Below, in pieces: positions 10,183-20,632 of a stretch of DNA of 64,000 nucleotides; positions within the stretch are counted from its first letter, which is position 1; each line of letters opens with the position of its first letter. Source of the stretch: Sclerotinia nivalis (lineage: Eukaryota > Ascomycota > Leotiomycetes > Helotiales > Sclerotiniaceae); NCBI GenBank assembly GCA_029531795.1, contig JAPEIS010000003.1:2666001-2730000 (forward strand). The letters run 5' to 3'. A model generated the notes under the pieces. The model saw nothing but the letters and a program-made list of their open reading frames with translations. It ran no database searches and had not been told where the DNA came from. Both the position numbers and the translations under genes were made by a program.

Positions 10183-10806
10183 GAATGGATAATTAAAGAC
10201 TATAAAACACAGGGGGTAAGATATTTAAGCGAGATAATAATCATTATATACAAAGGCGATATATTAGAATACAAAAAGATATATATTTATTCATGTAAAT
10301 CATTTCAAACTTTGCTTTTACGAATATTGTAAAGAAATTTCAATTAGAGGGATGACATAAAAGGTGGAGGGTGATGTAAAGAAAAAAGAATGAGGAAATA
10401 GCTACGGGAAGCGACCCAGCAGTTCTCAGAATACTGCTCTTCGTTTGTTTCAAAGCATGATCATCTGGACTAGTACTCACATTCAGCTAACGAGTGTATT
10501 AATTCCTTCCAATATTCAACTAAAACTCATACAACAACCCATCAAATTACGACGAAACTAACTGTTAATGTGCACGACTTGAACTCTTATGCCTTCTCCG
10601 TTACTGTTGAAACTACAGCCGCAGACTCATTGACTCAGTGTCATACAGTGCATTTATTCACCATCTGTGCTATTATATAAGAATTGAGCTGATTTGGTGT
10701 GTAATTTCGAGTGGATATATAAGCGACAATTGGATTTCGTGCATATGAGCAAGGAGGAAGATTGGTGATTTCGTGAATATTAGGAGCAAGATTTGTTGCG
10801 TATGTG
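10183..10806. other. Short intergenic stretch before the copia element
   Basis: AT-rich, with no coding frame, RNA gene or repeat recognised apart from the GAATG duplication at its left end. Confidence 0.55.
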
Positions 10807-10811
10807 ATTTA

Positions 10812-11341
10812 TGTGAGAATTCCTAATAAGTTATTAAAACACTTAATAATATTTACCGAACCAATAGTTATATGATCACGTGATATATTAATAATATGAT
10901 TTCATATTATTAAATTTTATTATTATATAAAATTTCGATCATATATCATATCAGAATGATTTATAATGGAATAGAATGAAATGGAAGCATATAGAATTTT
11001 CTTATTCTCAGATTGAATACTATTGGTTATTATTTCCTTTTATTATATAAAATGATTCTATAAGATTCGATTTAAATCGATCTTATTTATAATCATAGAA
11101 TAGTGTAGAATCTCATTAAAATCTATAAATACGAAGATCTTCTTCAAAGAATTCTTCGAAAAAATAAGCAGATAAAAAATTCAATATTCAATATATATAT
11201 AATTCTGACTTCAATATTCTATTGTTCATATATTCGATCACTCCTAAGCTAAATACGACTAAGTCTTCCACTATTATAATAAATAATATTATAGTATTAT
11301 TATTATATTATTTATTATTATCCGATCAACCTCCTACGAGA
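10812..11341 (+). repeat. Copia 5' LTR
   Basis: Starts TGTGAGAATTCC and ends CCTACGAGA. It contains a TATAAATA box at 11124-11131 and a perfect ATCACGTGAT palindrome at 10875-10884. Its ends are fixed by comparison with the 3' LTR and by the ATTTA duplication. Confidence 0.93.
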
Positions 11342-11353
11342 GGTTATGAGCCC
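11342..11353 (+). promoter_or_regulatory. Primer-binding site, half initiator-tRNA type
   Basis: GGTTATGAGCCC directly follows the LTR. It is complementary to the anticodon arm of initiator Met tRNA (CAT anticodon), not to its 3' end. Drosophila copia and several fungal copia elements prime from such a cleaved tRNA half. The match is by recognition; the host tRNA is not in this window. Confidence 0.75.
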
Positions 11354-11827
11354 GGCTAGTCAAATACTAGCTTAAAAAGGGGTACTAGCTCGATTCAAAG
11401 CTATAATATTATAGCTATTGAGCTGTCGAATATCACTATATCGATATAATATCAATATCATATTGAATTATTATCGAAATATACTAAAATAAACCCTGAG
11501 GCCTGCGTCCCTGAAGCTAAACCTAATTGAGTGAATAAAATTAGGTCCCTAGACGATATATTTAAGCTATACGCTACCCATAGCGGGTGATATATCAATT
11601 TCTTCATACCAAGGTGCCCTAGCTTATTTAGGCTTTATTTTATAAAGTTTAAAATAAAGATCTAATTTAAGAGGTGGCTGGTTTATTATACCGAAATCGA
11701 TCTAATTTCGATATTAAATCGAATCACTATCGAATTCCATTCAAATTTTAATACTAAATTCATCAAAATTAGTATTAATACTATACTAGATTAAAAGTCC
11801 ATATAGCTTACATATAAAAGCTTAAAA

Positions 11828-14800
11828 ATGGCTTCTGGTATAACTTTTAAAGGAGAACCCTTAAAAGGGAGGTCTAATTATATTGAATGGATAAATAAGG
11901 CTAAATTATACCTCGAAATTAATGGTTTTATGCCTTATATCGATGGATCCGAAACGCCTCCAAATAAATCATTATATGTAAATGATAAAGGAGAGCCTTA
12001 TACCCCAGAATTGGCTATTAAATTCAATGAATAAGCTTCCGAATATCTTCGAAATGAAAAGAGAGCTTTAGGAGCTATTAAATCTATAATTAGCTTCGAA
12101 TTAGTCGAAAGATTTAAGGATAAAACTACGGCTAAAACTCTCTGGGAAGCTATTAATAAAATATTCGGAGAATCTTCACTAGAACTAATGGGGAGATATC
12201 TGAATAAACTAATAGAATCCAATTATAATAGTTCTGATGATATGGATGATTATACTAATTCTATTCAATCATCGTATAACTATTTAAAATCAATGAAATA
12301 CGAAATTCCGAAGGCTTTTATAGCATGGTTTCTTTTTAGAGGCCTACCTAGTTCTTTCGATGGTTTTGCCTCTAGAAAATACGAAGAATTAGCTAAGGAG
12401 CTAGCTAATAATGACAACAATATTGATTTAGATAATTTATTTTCTGAATTAATATCTGAAGAGGCTAGAATGAAATCTAATACAGATTTCAATGCAAATA
12501 AGGCTAGCTTTAAAAATAAGAATAAAACTCCTTATTGTAGTCATTGCCGAAAGAAGGGTCATTTAGAATCAAAATGCTTCATTAAATACCCTGAATTAAA
12601 GAATAATAAGGGTGCTAATAATAAGCAATCTAATTCTAATTCAAATTCGAATTCGAATAATGATTCGAGCAAAAAGAACCCTCTTTCAAACAAACAGTTA
12701 ATGACTGTGAATCATAATATCGGAATAGCTAATTTAGCTAATATTTCGAAATATAAATTCATATTAGATTCCGGTGCCACAGAACATTATTGCCCTAATA
12801 AAGAATGGTTTATTAATTATAAACCATTAAAGAATCATTGTATCACTGTAGCTAGTGGTGAAAACGTCTCAATCGAAGGAATAGGCGATATTCCTATTAT
12901 TATTAATAATAATTCAGAGGTGATTATTCAAGGGGTATATTATATACCCAAATTAGCTACAACCTTAATTAGTACGAATAAAATAGCTACTAGAGGTTGG
13001 GCTAGTCATATTATCCCTCCTGGAGACAAAATCAACCTAGTTCATAAAGGGTATAATATTAAAACCACAGCTCCTTGGATCAATAATGCTTATTATTTAG
13101 ATTTTAAAATAAACTCTAAATATATCGAAAGCATTAATACCAATAACAGCTCTGAATTCGAAGAAGAACCAGAGCTATTAGCCAATAAAATCGATTTGAA
13201 TCTAATGCATAAGAGATTAGGTCATATCAATAAGGATCATCTCATCAAATCCTTAAATATTAAATCAGAAGATAATATATCTGATTTAAATACATGCGAA
13301 CCATGTAAATTCGGCAAATTCCATCAAATAATAAGCCGAGAACCTTCTGAAATACCTCCTATATCGAATAAATTCGAAAAATTCAGCCTTGATATTGCAG
13401 GGCCCTTTCGAATTACAGGAATTAAAGGTGAAAAATACTTTTTAACCTTTACGGAATGGGCTACTAGAGCTATTTGGGTATATCCCATTAAATTCAAATC
13501 ACAAGCCTACGATATTCTAATAGAGTTTTATAATCTAATTAAAACTCAGTTTAAAATTAACATTAAAATATTAAGACTAGATAATGCTCTAGAGTTTTTA
13601 TCGAATAAATGGTCTATTTTCATCAAAAATCACGGGATTATTTCAGAGTATATAAGCCCGTATACGCATTCCCAAAATGGAATAGCTGAGGTATTAAATA
13701 GATATATAATCGAAAGATTATTATGTCTAATTAAAGAAAAAGATATTCCTCTTTTTCTATGGCCTTATCTAATTCAGGCTATAGCCCATATCAAGAATAG
13801 AACCTATAATAGTTCTATTAAATCATCACCTTTCGAATTGATATATAATAAGAAACCTAATCTAGATTACATAAAAATACTAGGTTCACTCACTTATATA
13901 TTGAATAACAAAGAAATTCGAAAAGGGAAAATGGATTTTAGGGCTCGAAAAGGTATATTAGTAGGTTTTGAATCCTCTAATAACTTTCTAATATATATCC
14001 CTGCAATAAAAAGAGTGATTAGTGCAAGGGATGTTGATATTCAGGAGAATTTAAAATATTCCGATGAATATAAAAATCAGGATTTAAATATTTTGGAAGA
14101 AGAAAGCCCTGATTTCGAACCTATTAATACTATAAGTCAAGAAGAAGAAAATTCAACTTCAATTATAGTAGAAACCCCTACTCCTGAAAGGGAAATAGTC
14201 GAAATATCCGACGAATCAGAGCTTTCGGATGTTGAAATCAAAGAAAACTCTTTCGAAAAACCCGAAATTCGAACCTCTAAACGAATTAGAGGTCTAGAAC
14301 CTGAAAATAAAGGCTTTTCATATGATCATAAAGGTGTGTCATACTATGGTCTAGCTTTTTCGGGGTATTTTAATTCGATCAATAAGGGTGTGAATCTCGA
14401 AATCGACGACGAAAATTCGAAAAACCTTCAATTAGCCTTCGATATTCGGCTTAATAATAACAACAAAATCATTATTAAAAAGCCTGATCATATATTGACC
14501 GAACCAAAATCCTATAAAGAAGCAATTAGCTCACCGGAGAAAGAATATTGGCTAAAAGCTATGGACTACGAAATAAATACCCTTGAATTGAATAAAACCT
14601 GGGATATTATTAATAATCCAAATAACAATAAAACCCTTAAAACTAGATGGGTTTATAAAATAAAGGATTTGGGTGATTTCATCGAATTCAAAGCTAGATT
14701 CGTAGCTAAAGGATTCGAGCAATTATACGGATTAGACTATATTGATACCCATGCATCCGTAGTTAAATCGATGGCTTGGAAGCTATTATTCGTATTAGCT

Positions 14801-16018
14801 CTCCAAAATGATTGGCTAATTCATAAAATCGATATGGTATTAGCTTTTGCTCAAGGCAATATCGATACACCTCTGATCTTAACCCCTCCTGAAGGCTTTA
14901 ATGAATTAAATAATAAAGCTTTAAAATTAAATAAGGCTTTATACGGTCTAAAACAATCGGCTCGAATCTGGTATTATACCTTAAAAGACATTCTAAACAA
15001 ATTAGATTTCAATAATCTAATCACTGAAGAATGTATTTTTATCAATAAGAATAAGAATATCATTCTCAGTATATACGTCGATGATATAGCTATTATAGCT
15101 CCAAATCAAGAGATTATTAATGAATTCATTAGTAATCTTAAAAAGCATTTCGATTTAAAAGATCTAGGGCCTATTAAAGACTATTTAGGCATTCAAATCG
15201 AAAGAAAAGCCGACTGTTTAAAGCTACACCAATCAGAACACACCAAAAAGATATTAGCTAGATTCGGAATGCTAGATTCACACCCTGTTTCCACTCCAAT
15301 GGATCCGAAAATAAAGCTTTACTATAATAAAGAAAAAGCTAATAATAAGGATATAAAATTATATCAAGAAATTATTGGTTCTTTATTATATTTATCACTT
15401 GGAACTAGATTAGATATAGCTTTTCACGTCGGTAGATTAGCTAGTTTCTCGTCCAATCCTAGCTCTATACATCTCCAAGCCGCAAAAAGAATACTACGAT
15501 ATTTAAGAGGTACTATTAATAAAGGTACTAATTATAAACGCAATAATAACCCTTATATTAAAGGTTATTGTGATTCGGATTATGGGGGTGATGTTAATAC
15601 GTATAAATCAACTAGCGGATACGTATTTACACTAGCAGAAGGGCCTATTAGTTGGAAATCTAAACTACAATCAGTAGTAGCTCAATCAACTTCAGAGGCT
15701 GAATTTATAGCTATTAATATTGCAGCTAAAGAGGCTATATATATTAAAAAGCTATTAAAAGAACTCAATCTGTATAAACAAGATAAATTCCCACTATATA
15801 CAGATAATCAAGCCGCGCTAGCACTTGCTAAAAACCCTATATTTCACGAAAGAAGCAAGCATATAGCAATACGGTTTTACTATATTAGAGATATTATAAA
15901 TTCAGGTGATTTAGATCTAATTTATATATCTACTAATGATCAAAAAGCCGATGGCCTTACTAAGCCATTAGCTCGAATTAAATTAATCGAATTCTTAAAA
16001 CAGATTAATTTATATTAA
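11828..16018 (+). pseudogene. Copia Gag-Pol polyprotein with one in-frame stop
   Basis: One frame of 1397 codons, interrupted only by TAA at 12032-12034 (codon 69). The frame resumes unchanged, and an ATG at 12188 opens 1276 residues. CAA-to-TAA by one C-to-T change would explain the stop. Counting from 12188: CCHC knuckle CSHCRKKGHLESKC near 117; protease DSGA near 193; integrase zinc region with LMHKRLGHI near 339 and CEPC; integrase core acidic residues at DIAGPF, RLDNALEF and NGIAEVLNR; reverse transcriptase with YVDD near 963; RNase H with YCDSDYGGD near 1126 and ending before 1270. The order protease, integrase, RT, RNase H is diagnostic of copia. A programmed readthrough stop is unlikely so early in gag. 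Confidence 0.93.
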
Positions 16019-16055
16019 TATTATTAAAATATTTAATACACTTATTATGGGGGTG

Positions 16056-16585
16056 TGTGAGAATTCCTAATAAGTTATTAAAACACTTAATAATATTTAC
16101 CGAACCAATAGTTATATGATCACGTGATATATTAATAATATGATTTCATATTATTAAATTTTATTATTATATAAAATTTCGATCATATATCATATCAGAA
16201 TGATTTATAATGGAATAGAATGAAATGGAAGCATATAGAATTTTCTTATTCTCAGATTGAATACTATTGGTTATTATTTCCTTTTATTATATAAAATGAT
16301 TCTATAAGATTCGATTTAAATCGATCTTATTTATAATCATAGAATAGTGTAGAATCTCATTAAAATCTATAAATACGAAGATCTTCTTCAAAGAATTCTT
16401 CGAAAAAATAAGCAGATAAAAAATTCAATATTCAATATATATATAATTCTGACTTCAATATTCTATTGTTCATATATTCGATCACTCCTAAGCTAAATAC
16501 GACTAAGTCTTCCACTATTATAATAAATAATATTATAGTATTATTATTATATTATTTATTATTATCCGATCAACCTCCTACGAGA
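16056..16585 (+). repeat. Copia 3' LTR
   Basis: 530 bases, matching the 5' LTR throughout by eye. It is preceded by GGGGGTG and followed by the ATTTA duplication. Confidence 0.93.
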
Positions 16586-16945
16586 ATTTATAGTGTACAC
16601 GTAAGGTTGAGTATTCGGAGGGTATTTTGATGATTAAGAGGGATTAGTTTGGTGGTGGGCCATTTAGTATTGATACTTATAAATAATAGGAGTGACGGTA
16701 TAGAAGATACTGAAATAATCAGTTGCTGTAAGCTGCATTGCATAAAGTGAGAGAGTACAAAAATATGATAGGACTAGACGGACTAGATACTAAATTGCTG
16801 GCAACGGGCAAGAATGAAAATGAGCCACTTGCAAACTCAGCCCACTCAACCTACTCTGTGATCTAAACAACCCACACAGAATTCAAGAACAGCCAGCACC
16901 CAACACGCACTCTCCAATCTCGATTTCCTCGCAAATAAAAACAAC

Positions 16946-17533
16946 TCACCCCTCTTCCATTTCACTCATCACCTCAATCTCATTCCCCTCCATAACAGCC
17001 TCCATAACAGCCTCCATAACAGCCTCCATAACAGCCTCCATAACAGCCTCCATAACAGCCTCCATAACAGCCTCAAAATTCCTCTTCTGATATCGCTTAG
17101 CAAGCTTAGCAAAATACCTTCTCAACTCCGCATATATCACTTTTGAGTTTTTCAAACAGGTTAGGTCGACATATTCATGTTCTCGAAATTTTAGATTGAG
17201 GGTATATAGATTTAAGTCTGAGTTGTAGCTGAAAGATACCAGAATACTAAAAGGATACGTGGAAATTTTGAGAGAGGATGATTTGGTGTTGTTGTTTTTT
17301 TGAATAGATGGAAAATTAAAGGATGAAGGACGAAGGGTAAAGTTTTGAGTGGGGGTAGTGGAATTTTTATTCGGATCGGGATGGAAGGGGAATTTTGGCT
17401 TTGCGCTCGGGTTGGTTTTCGTTTTAGAAATAGAGGGAAAATATTTTCTTATGTAGAGGAAAAGAAATCCGAGTATTAATGTAAATAGTAAATAGTAGAT
17501 TGAATACTTGTATCCTACTGCATCCCTAATCCT
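16946..17533 (-). CDS. Orphan coding exon or relic with TM segment and VMEA repeat
   Basis: A 195-codon open frame without any ATG before its repeat region, limited upstream by TAG at 17536-17534. Read from its upstream end it gives a hydrophobic helix (YYLLFTLILGFLFLYI) followed by Arg-Lys, a Pro/Ser/Thr/Lys-rich stretch, a mixed region, a 7-unit VMEA repeat and an acidic tail. Such a long open frame in AT-rich DNA, with membrane-protein architecture, suggests a real exon. The upstream GGATAG could serve as an acceptor, and a candidate donor GTGAGT lies about 180 bases further upstream (near 17717). The segment lies inside the inverted block. I do not recognise the protein. It may be a later exon of a spliced gene or a gene cut by rearrangement. 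Confidence 0.4.
   Translation of the reverse strand, partial: RIRDAVGYKYSIYYLLFTLILGFLFLYIRKYFPSISKTKTNPSAKPKFPFHPDPNKNSTTPTQNFTLRPSSFNFPSIQKNNNTKSSSLKISTYPFSILVSFSYNSDLNLYTLNLKFREHEYVDLTCLKNSKVIYAELRRYFAKLAKRYQKRNFEAVMEAVMEAVMEAVMEAVMEAVMEAVMEGNEIEVMSEMEEG
16991..17074. repeat. 12-bp minisatellite, seven units
   Basis: Seven perfect CATAACAGCCTC units. On the minus strand they encode tandem Val-Met-Glu-Ala in the frame described above. Perfect identity suggests recent expansion. Confidence 0.9.
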
Positions 17534-18954
17534 CTATCCTTATAAACACATCCAGCGAGCGGGATTGATGAATCTACATTTGAAAGTCAACAAATCTTTT
17601 TCCCCCCTAACAGCGCAAGCGAGAAATCAGGGGTAAAGCCATCAACAAGAAGAATTTTCACTCTTATATCAAAGTTTTGAAATTATGATTATGCAAAGCA
17701 AAGGCAAACTCACCAATAAGGCCTTCTCACTATCATCCCAGCAATGAGAAGTCTGCGCAAAAACTAGGCATTCAGGCGGTAGATTTGCAATGGCTTGGCG
17801 TTATATAGTTACAATATTGAGGTCTAGTTCAATGGCCTGAAGATGAAGCGTGTAAGCGAGGTATAGCTTATGATGTATATCAAAGTCTCGATAATTTGCG
17901 GTCTGGAGGGTTTGTATGTGGAATTTTGAAGTTTATTCGAAAATATTTATTTGTCTGTATTATTGCTGAGGTTCGATGTTAGACTTACTAATTCGGCGTA
18001 TTTGAGTCATGTAAGTATCTATCAACTCGAACATTTAAGTAGTTTTCCTCACCGACACCAATTTGAAGACTTCAATTTACATGCTTGAAATGCCTCGCAA
18101 CTATTGCATATTGGTAATATATGAAATAAATGATTCAATAATTTCCCTCAACCAACCATTAAACCTTTTAAGTCAACATTAAAAATGATGAACAAACCAA
18201 CAAGAAGCCATTATCTCTCCCTCACCCTACCCATTTCAATCTACATTCCATCTCTTGATGAGAAGTTCCCTGAACTGTTCTTTTACATCATACACTTCCC
18301 TCAAGCTACGTCCTCGCACTGAATTTCGCGATGGATTGTGAGTAGCGGGTATATTCATTTTCCCCCTTATTATCGAACGTGAAATTTTGCTTCTCAATTG
18401 GATGGTGAATGAGGTTGTGGCGAACTGATTGTGAAAGTAAAGTCCAGAATAGAGATTTACCAGACATGTATGAATAAAAATGATGTGGCTTTAGAAATAG
18501 CGAAAGGAGACTGCAAGGTTTTGCGGCGATGACCCCAAGAATGAGGATGAGGTATTAAGCATTTTTCCGTATGTAGATTTTAGATATAAAGAGAAAGCTA
18601 GAAAATAAAATAGATAATTTTATGAGAAAAAAGAATCACTAAAGAATACGTAAGAAAAATCATTAAATTATATTACACGATCTTAATAAAATAAACACAC
18701 CAATAATAACGATAACGAGCAAGAAGCCACAGAGCTCTATAGACGATGTCAGTAAGGAAAGCATCCGAATCACCCGGTAAATATTCAAATTCAAGTATTT
18801 GAAGATGTGTACTACCTACTACTTATATGATGACTACATCGTACTACCTATTATGCTCAACTCATTATTCTATAGATCAGGGAATCTTGACTAGTCATTA
18901 GGTACTTAGGTATCAGCTACCACCCATTACCCAGATAATCAATCATCCCTCTCA
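17534..18954. other. Intergenic region up to the right inversion breakpoint
   Basis: No gene is recognised, apart from a possible upstream exon of the VMEA frame around 17718-17795 on the minus strand. Its last five bases, TCTCA, are the reverse complement of the TGAGA that precedes copy 1 of the 213-bp element. Confidence 0.5.
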
Positions 18955-19167
18955 TGTCACGGGGTCCCCGTATATGGTATACGGAGACCGCTCGGGTTCC
19001 GACCCGTAGGAGTCGGACCTCGGATAAGTGTAGGCTAGCCCCGGTCGGGGCTAGCGCTACACATAAATGTGTTTAAGGAACCGTTCCTTTTATAGAAACG
19101 TAGCTCTTCGAGCTACGTCTTATCAATAAAAGTGATTTCTGTTATCCTGTCTGCTGCCTCCGTGATA
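18955..19167 (+). mobile_element. 213-bp hairpin element, copy 4 (right inversion breakpoint)
   Basis: Begins TGTCACGG and ends CCGTGATA. It differs from copy 2 by a single C-to-T. The left flank TCTCA and right flank AGTAT do not match each other but pair with the flanks of copy 1. The right flank is LINE sequence starting at the same LINE position (equal to 61822) where the copy 1 flank stops. Confidence 0.9.
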
Positions 19168-19346
19168 AGTATTTCCGATTGTAGTTGATCACAATTCGAT
19201 TATAAGCTTGAAAAGAATGCTATTAAAGCAATATCATCTGTATATCCAAATCTTCGGATGGGATTGCCTAACCAAAACAAAGGGGCTATATAAAGCATAA
19301 AAAGAATAGACGAAATTGGAGAGCCTTGTGGTAAGCCACATTCAAG
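19168..19346 (-). pseudogene. RIP-degraded LINE, truncated 5' end (RT segment)
   Basis: Similar to 61822-61996 of the intact LINE, covering the reverse transcriptase around the YADD motif. It is the missing 5' portion of the LINE at 7193-9596, in the opposite orientation. The AGTAT overlap at the element insertion site is shared by both parts. It ends abruptly at the 15-base target duplication (19340-19354), as expected for 5'-truncated target-primed insertion. Confidence 0.85.
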
Positions 19347-19354
19347 AAGGGGAG
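19340..19354. repeat. LINE target-site duplication, left half (reverse complement)
   Basis: ATTCAAGAAGGGGAG is the exact reverse complement of 9597-9611. It overlaps the LINE end by a few bases of microhomology. Confidence 0.85.
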
Positions 19355-20026
19355 GACGAAGTCCTTTCCTTATATCTAACTACGAAGGATCATATGACCT
19401 ATTGTCTATGAATTAGCTACGTATATAGCTTCAATAACCCAACTTTCTCACACTATTAATAAATACCACCCGTCTGCCTGGGTCTCTCTTGTAAGGCCAT
19501 AACTACCCTTCTTTCCTTGGATATGCACCATGCTAGTTTCGCTCATAGTCCTATAATTAAGCTCTTCCATCGCAAGTATCGAGCATACTCATCCTGCTTT
19601 AAGATGGCTAATAATCCTGATAATGCACTACTTTCACTCGAATATTGATCAAATTCATCTGATATTTTGTACTGAAATTTCCAGCATCCACCCCATCACC
19701 AAAAATATTGAACTCAACCCTCCTCTTCACTCATTTTCGGTGAATCCATTTACAGAATCGAGGCTATGCCACGCCAAGCACATATGTATGAGCGATTTAC
19801 GTCCCGATGCCGGGTTAACTTTCCAAAAAAATAATAATAAGGTTTATTCACTGCCTGGCTATAAAAAAACACCTCCATTCTATTCTTCATCGTCCTTACA
19901 CTTCAAAATTTCGAGTCAGAAGTCAAGATCCTCTGAGGACTTGGAACTGTAGGCAAAAGTATGCGAGGGCCTCATTTTTTGTAAGAAATGATGGGACTCT
20001 CGAACCCTATGCATAAGCTTACCTAC
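19355..20026. other. Intergenic stretch, possible tRNA-like fragment
   Basis: No reliable gene. A 109-codon plus frame at 19623-19952 is low-complexity and unconvincing. At 19985-20045 the minus strand has a TGGCCCAGTAGG A-box-like motif and a GGGTTCGAGAGTCCC B-box-like motif, which could be a tRNA-derived SINE remnant, but the B box deviates from consensus. Confidence 0.4.
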
Positions 20027-20632
20027 CTACTGGGCCACAATACCACCATCCCCGAGCTCTAACAAAACACTAGGAGTCTGCGCTCCCTCAACCCCTTCCA
20101 TCTCCGCCTCTTGAACATCTGCGAAACTCGGCATATCAACCACAAACACAGTACCATCATCACATTCCCCTTCAATCTCATCTGCTGGTCAAGGAAATCA
20201 TAGAGAACTTGATTTCATTCGAGGTTGTTGATCACAGAATCTGATAAGCGAGGCTGTTTCCCCTGAGGTGAGCTCATGTTGATCTTTCTTTTGCAGAGCC
20301 ATGATGATCTTATTTTGGATCTCAGCACCAGGTTGAAGAATAGCTGCTGAATAAGTCTAACCTTTATCGATGTAACCCCTCAAGAGCTCCCCATTTCAAG
20401 CTTCCTTATGTGGTGTTGTGTTGATTGTAAGTCCTTGATTCTCCTCCCATCTTCATTTTTGCTCAGCCGAGCCCTCTCAAATTATCTCATAACCACATTC
20501 AAGACCAGCCTCGTCTATAATCTCCCAGCCGTATCTACTATCCAATCATCTAATTTTGGCTTGCTGATACTCATCTGATAGAACCCGAGAAATAAACATG
20601 ACATAGATAATCTTTTCCCAAGAACCTTCCAT
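20027..20632 (-). pseudogene. Decayed gene, about 201 codons, mostly Trp-to-stop changes
   Basis: One frame runs from ATG at 20632-20630 to a final TAG at 20029-20027 with no frameshift. It contains seven internal stops, six TGA and one TAG. Most TGA sit where Trp is plausible, beside intact Trp codons (for example before R-W-E-E-N). The longest intact run gives TYSAAILQPGAEIQNKIIMA and is protein-like. G-to-A in TGG on this strand is what RIP of the other strand produces. The stop number is only modestly below chance for this length, so the call rests on composition and frame continuity. The function of the ancestor is not recognised. Confidence 0.38.

Larger units (their letters stand above)
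10812..16585 (+). mobile_element. Ty1/copia LTR retrotransposon, nearly intact
   Basis: A 5774-bp element flanked by the 5-base duplication ATTTA (10807-10811 and 16586-16590). It has two 530-bp LTRs (10812-11341 and 16056-16585) with no difference found by eye, a primer-binding site, one gag-pol frame and a GGGGGTG polypurine tract at 16049-16055. Identical LTRs and little RIP imply recent insertion. The only obvious defect is one in-frame TAA in gag. The element lies within the inverted block, but its insertion may be before or after the inversion. Confidence 0.95.

Noticed and set aside
19985..20045. tRNA-like A-box and B-box motifs on the minus strand
   Set aside because: The B box lacks the expected final C spacing and no cloverleaf can be closed; it is noted only as a possible SINE remnant.
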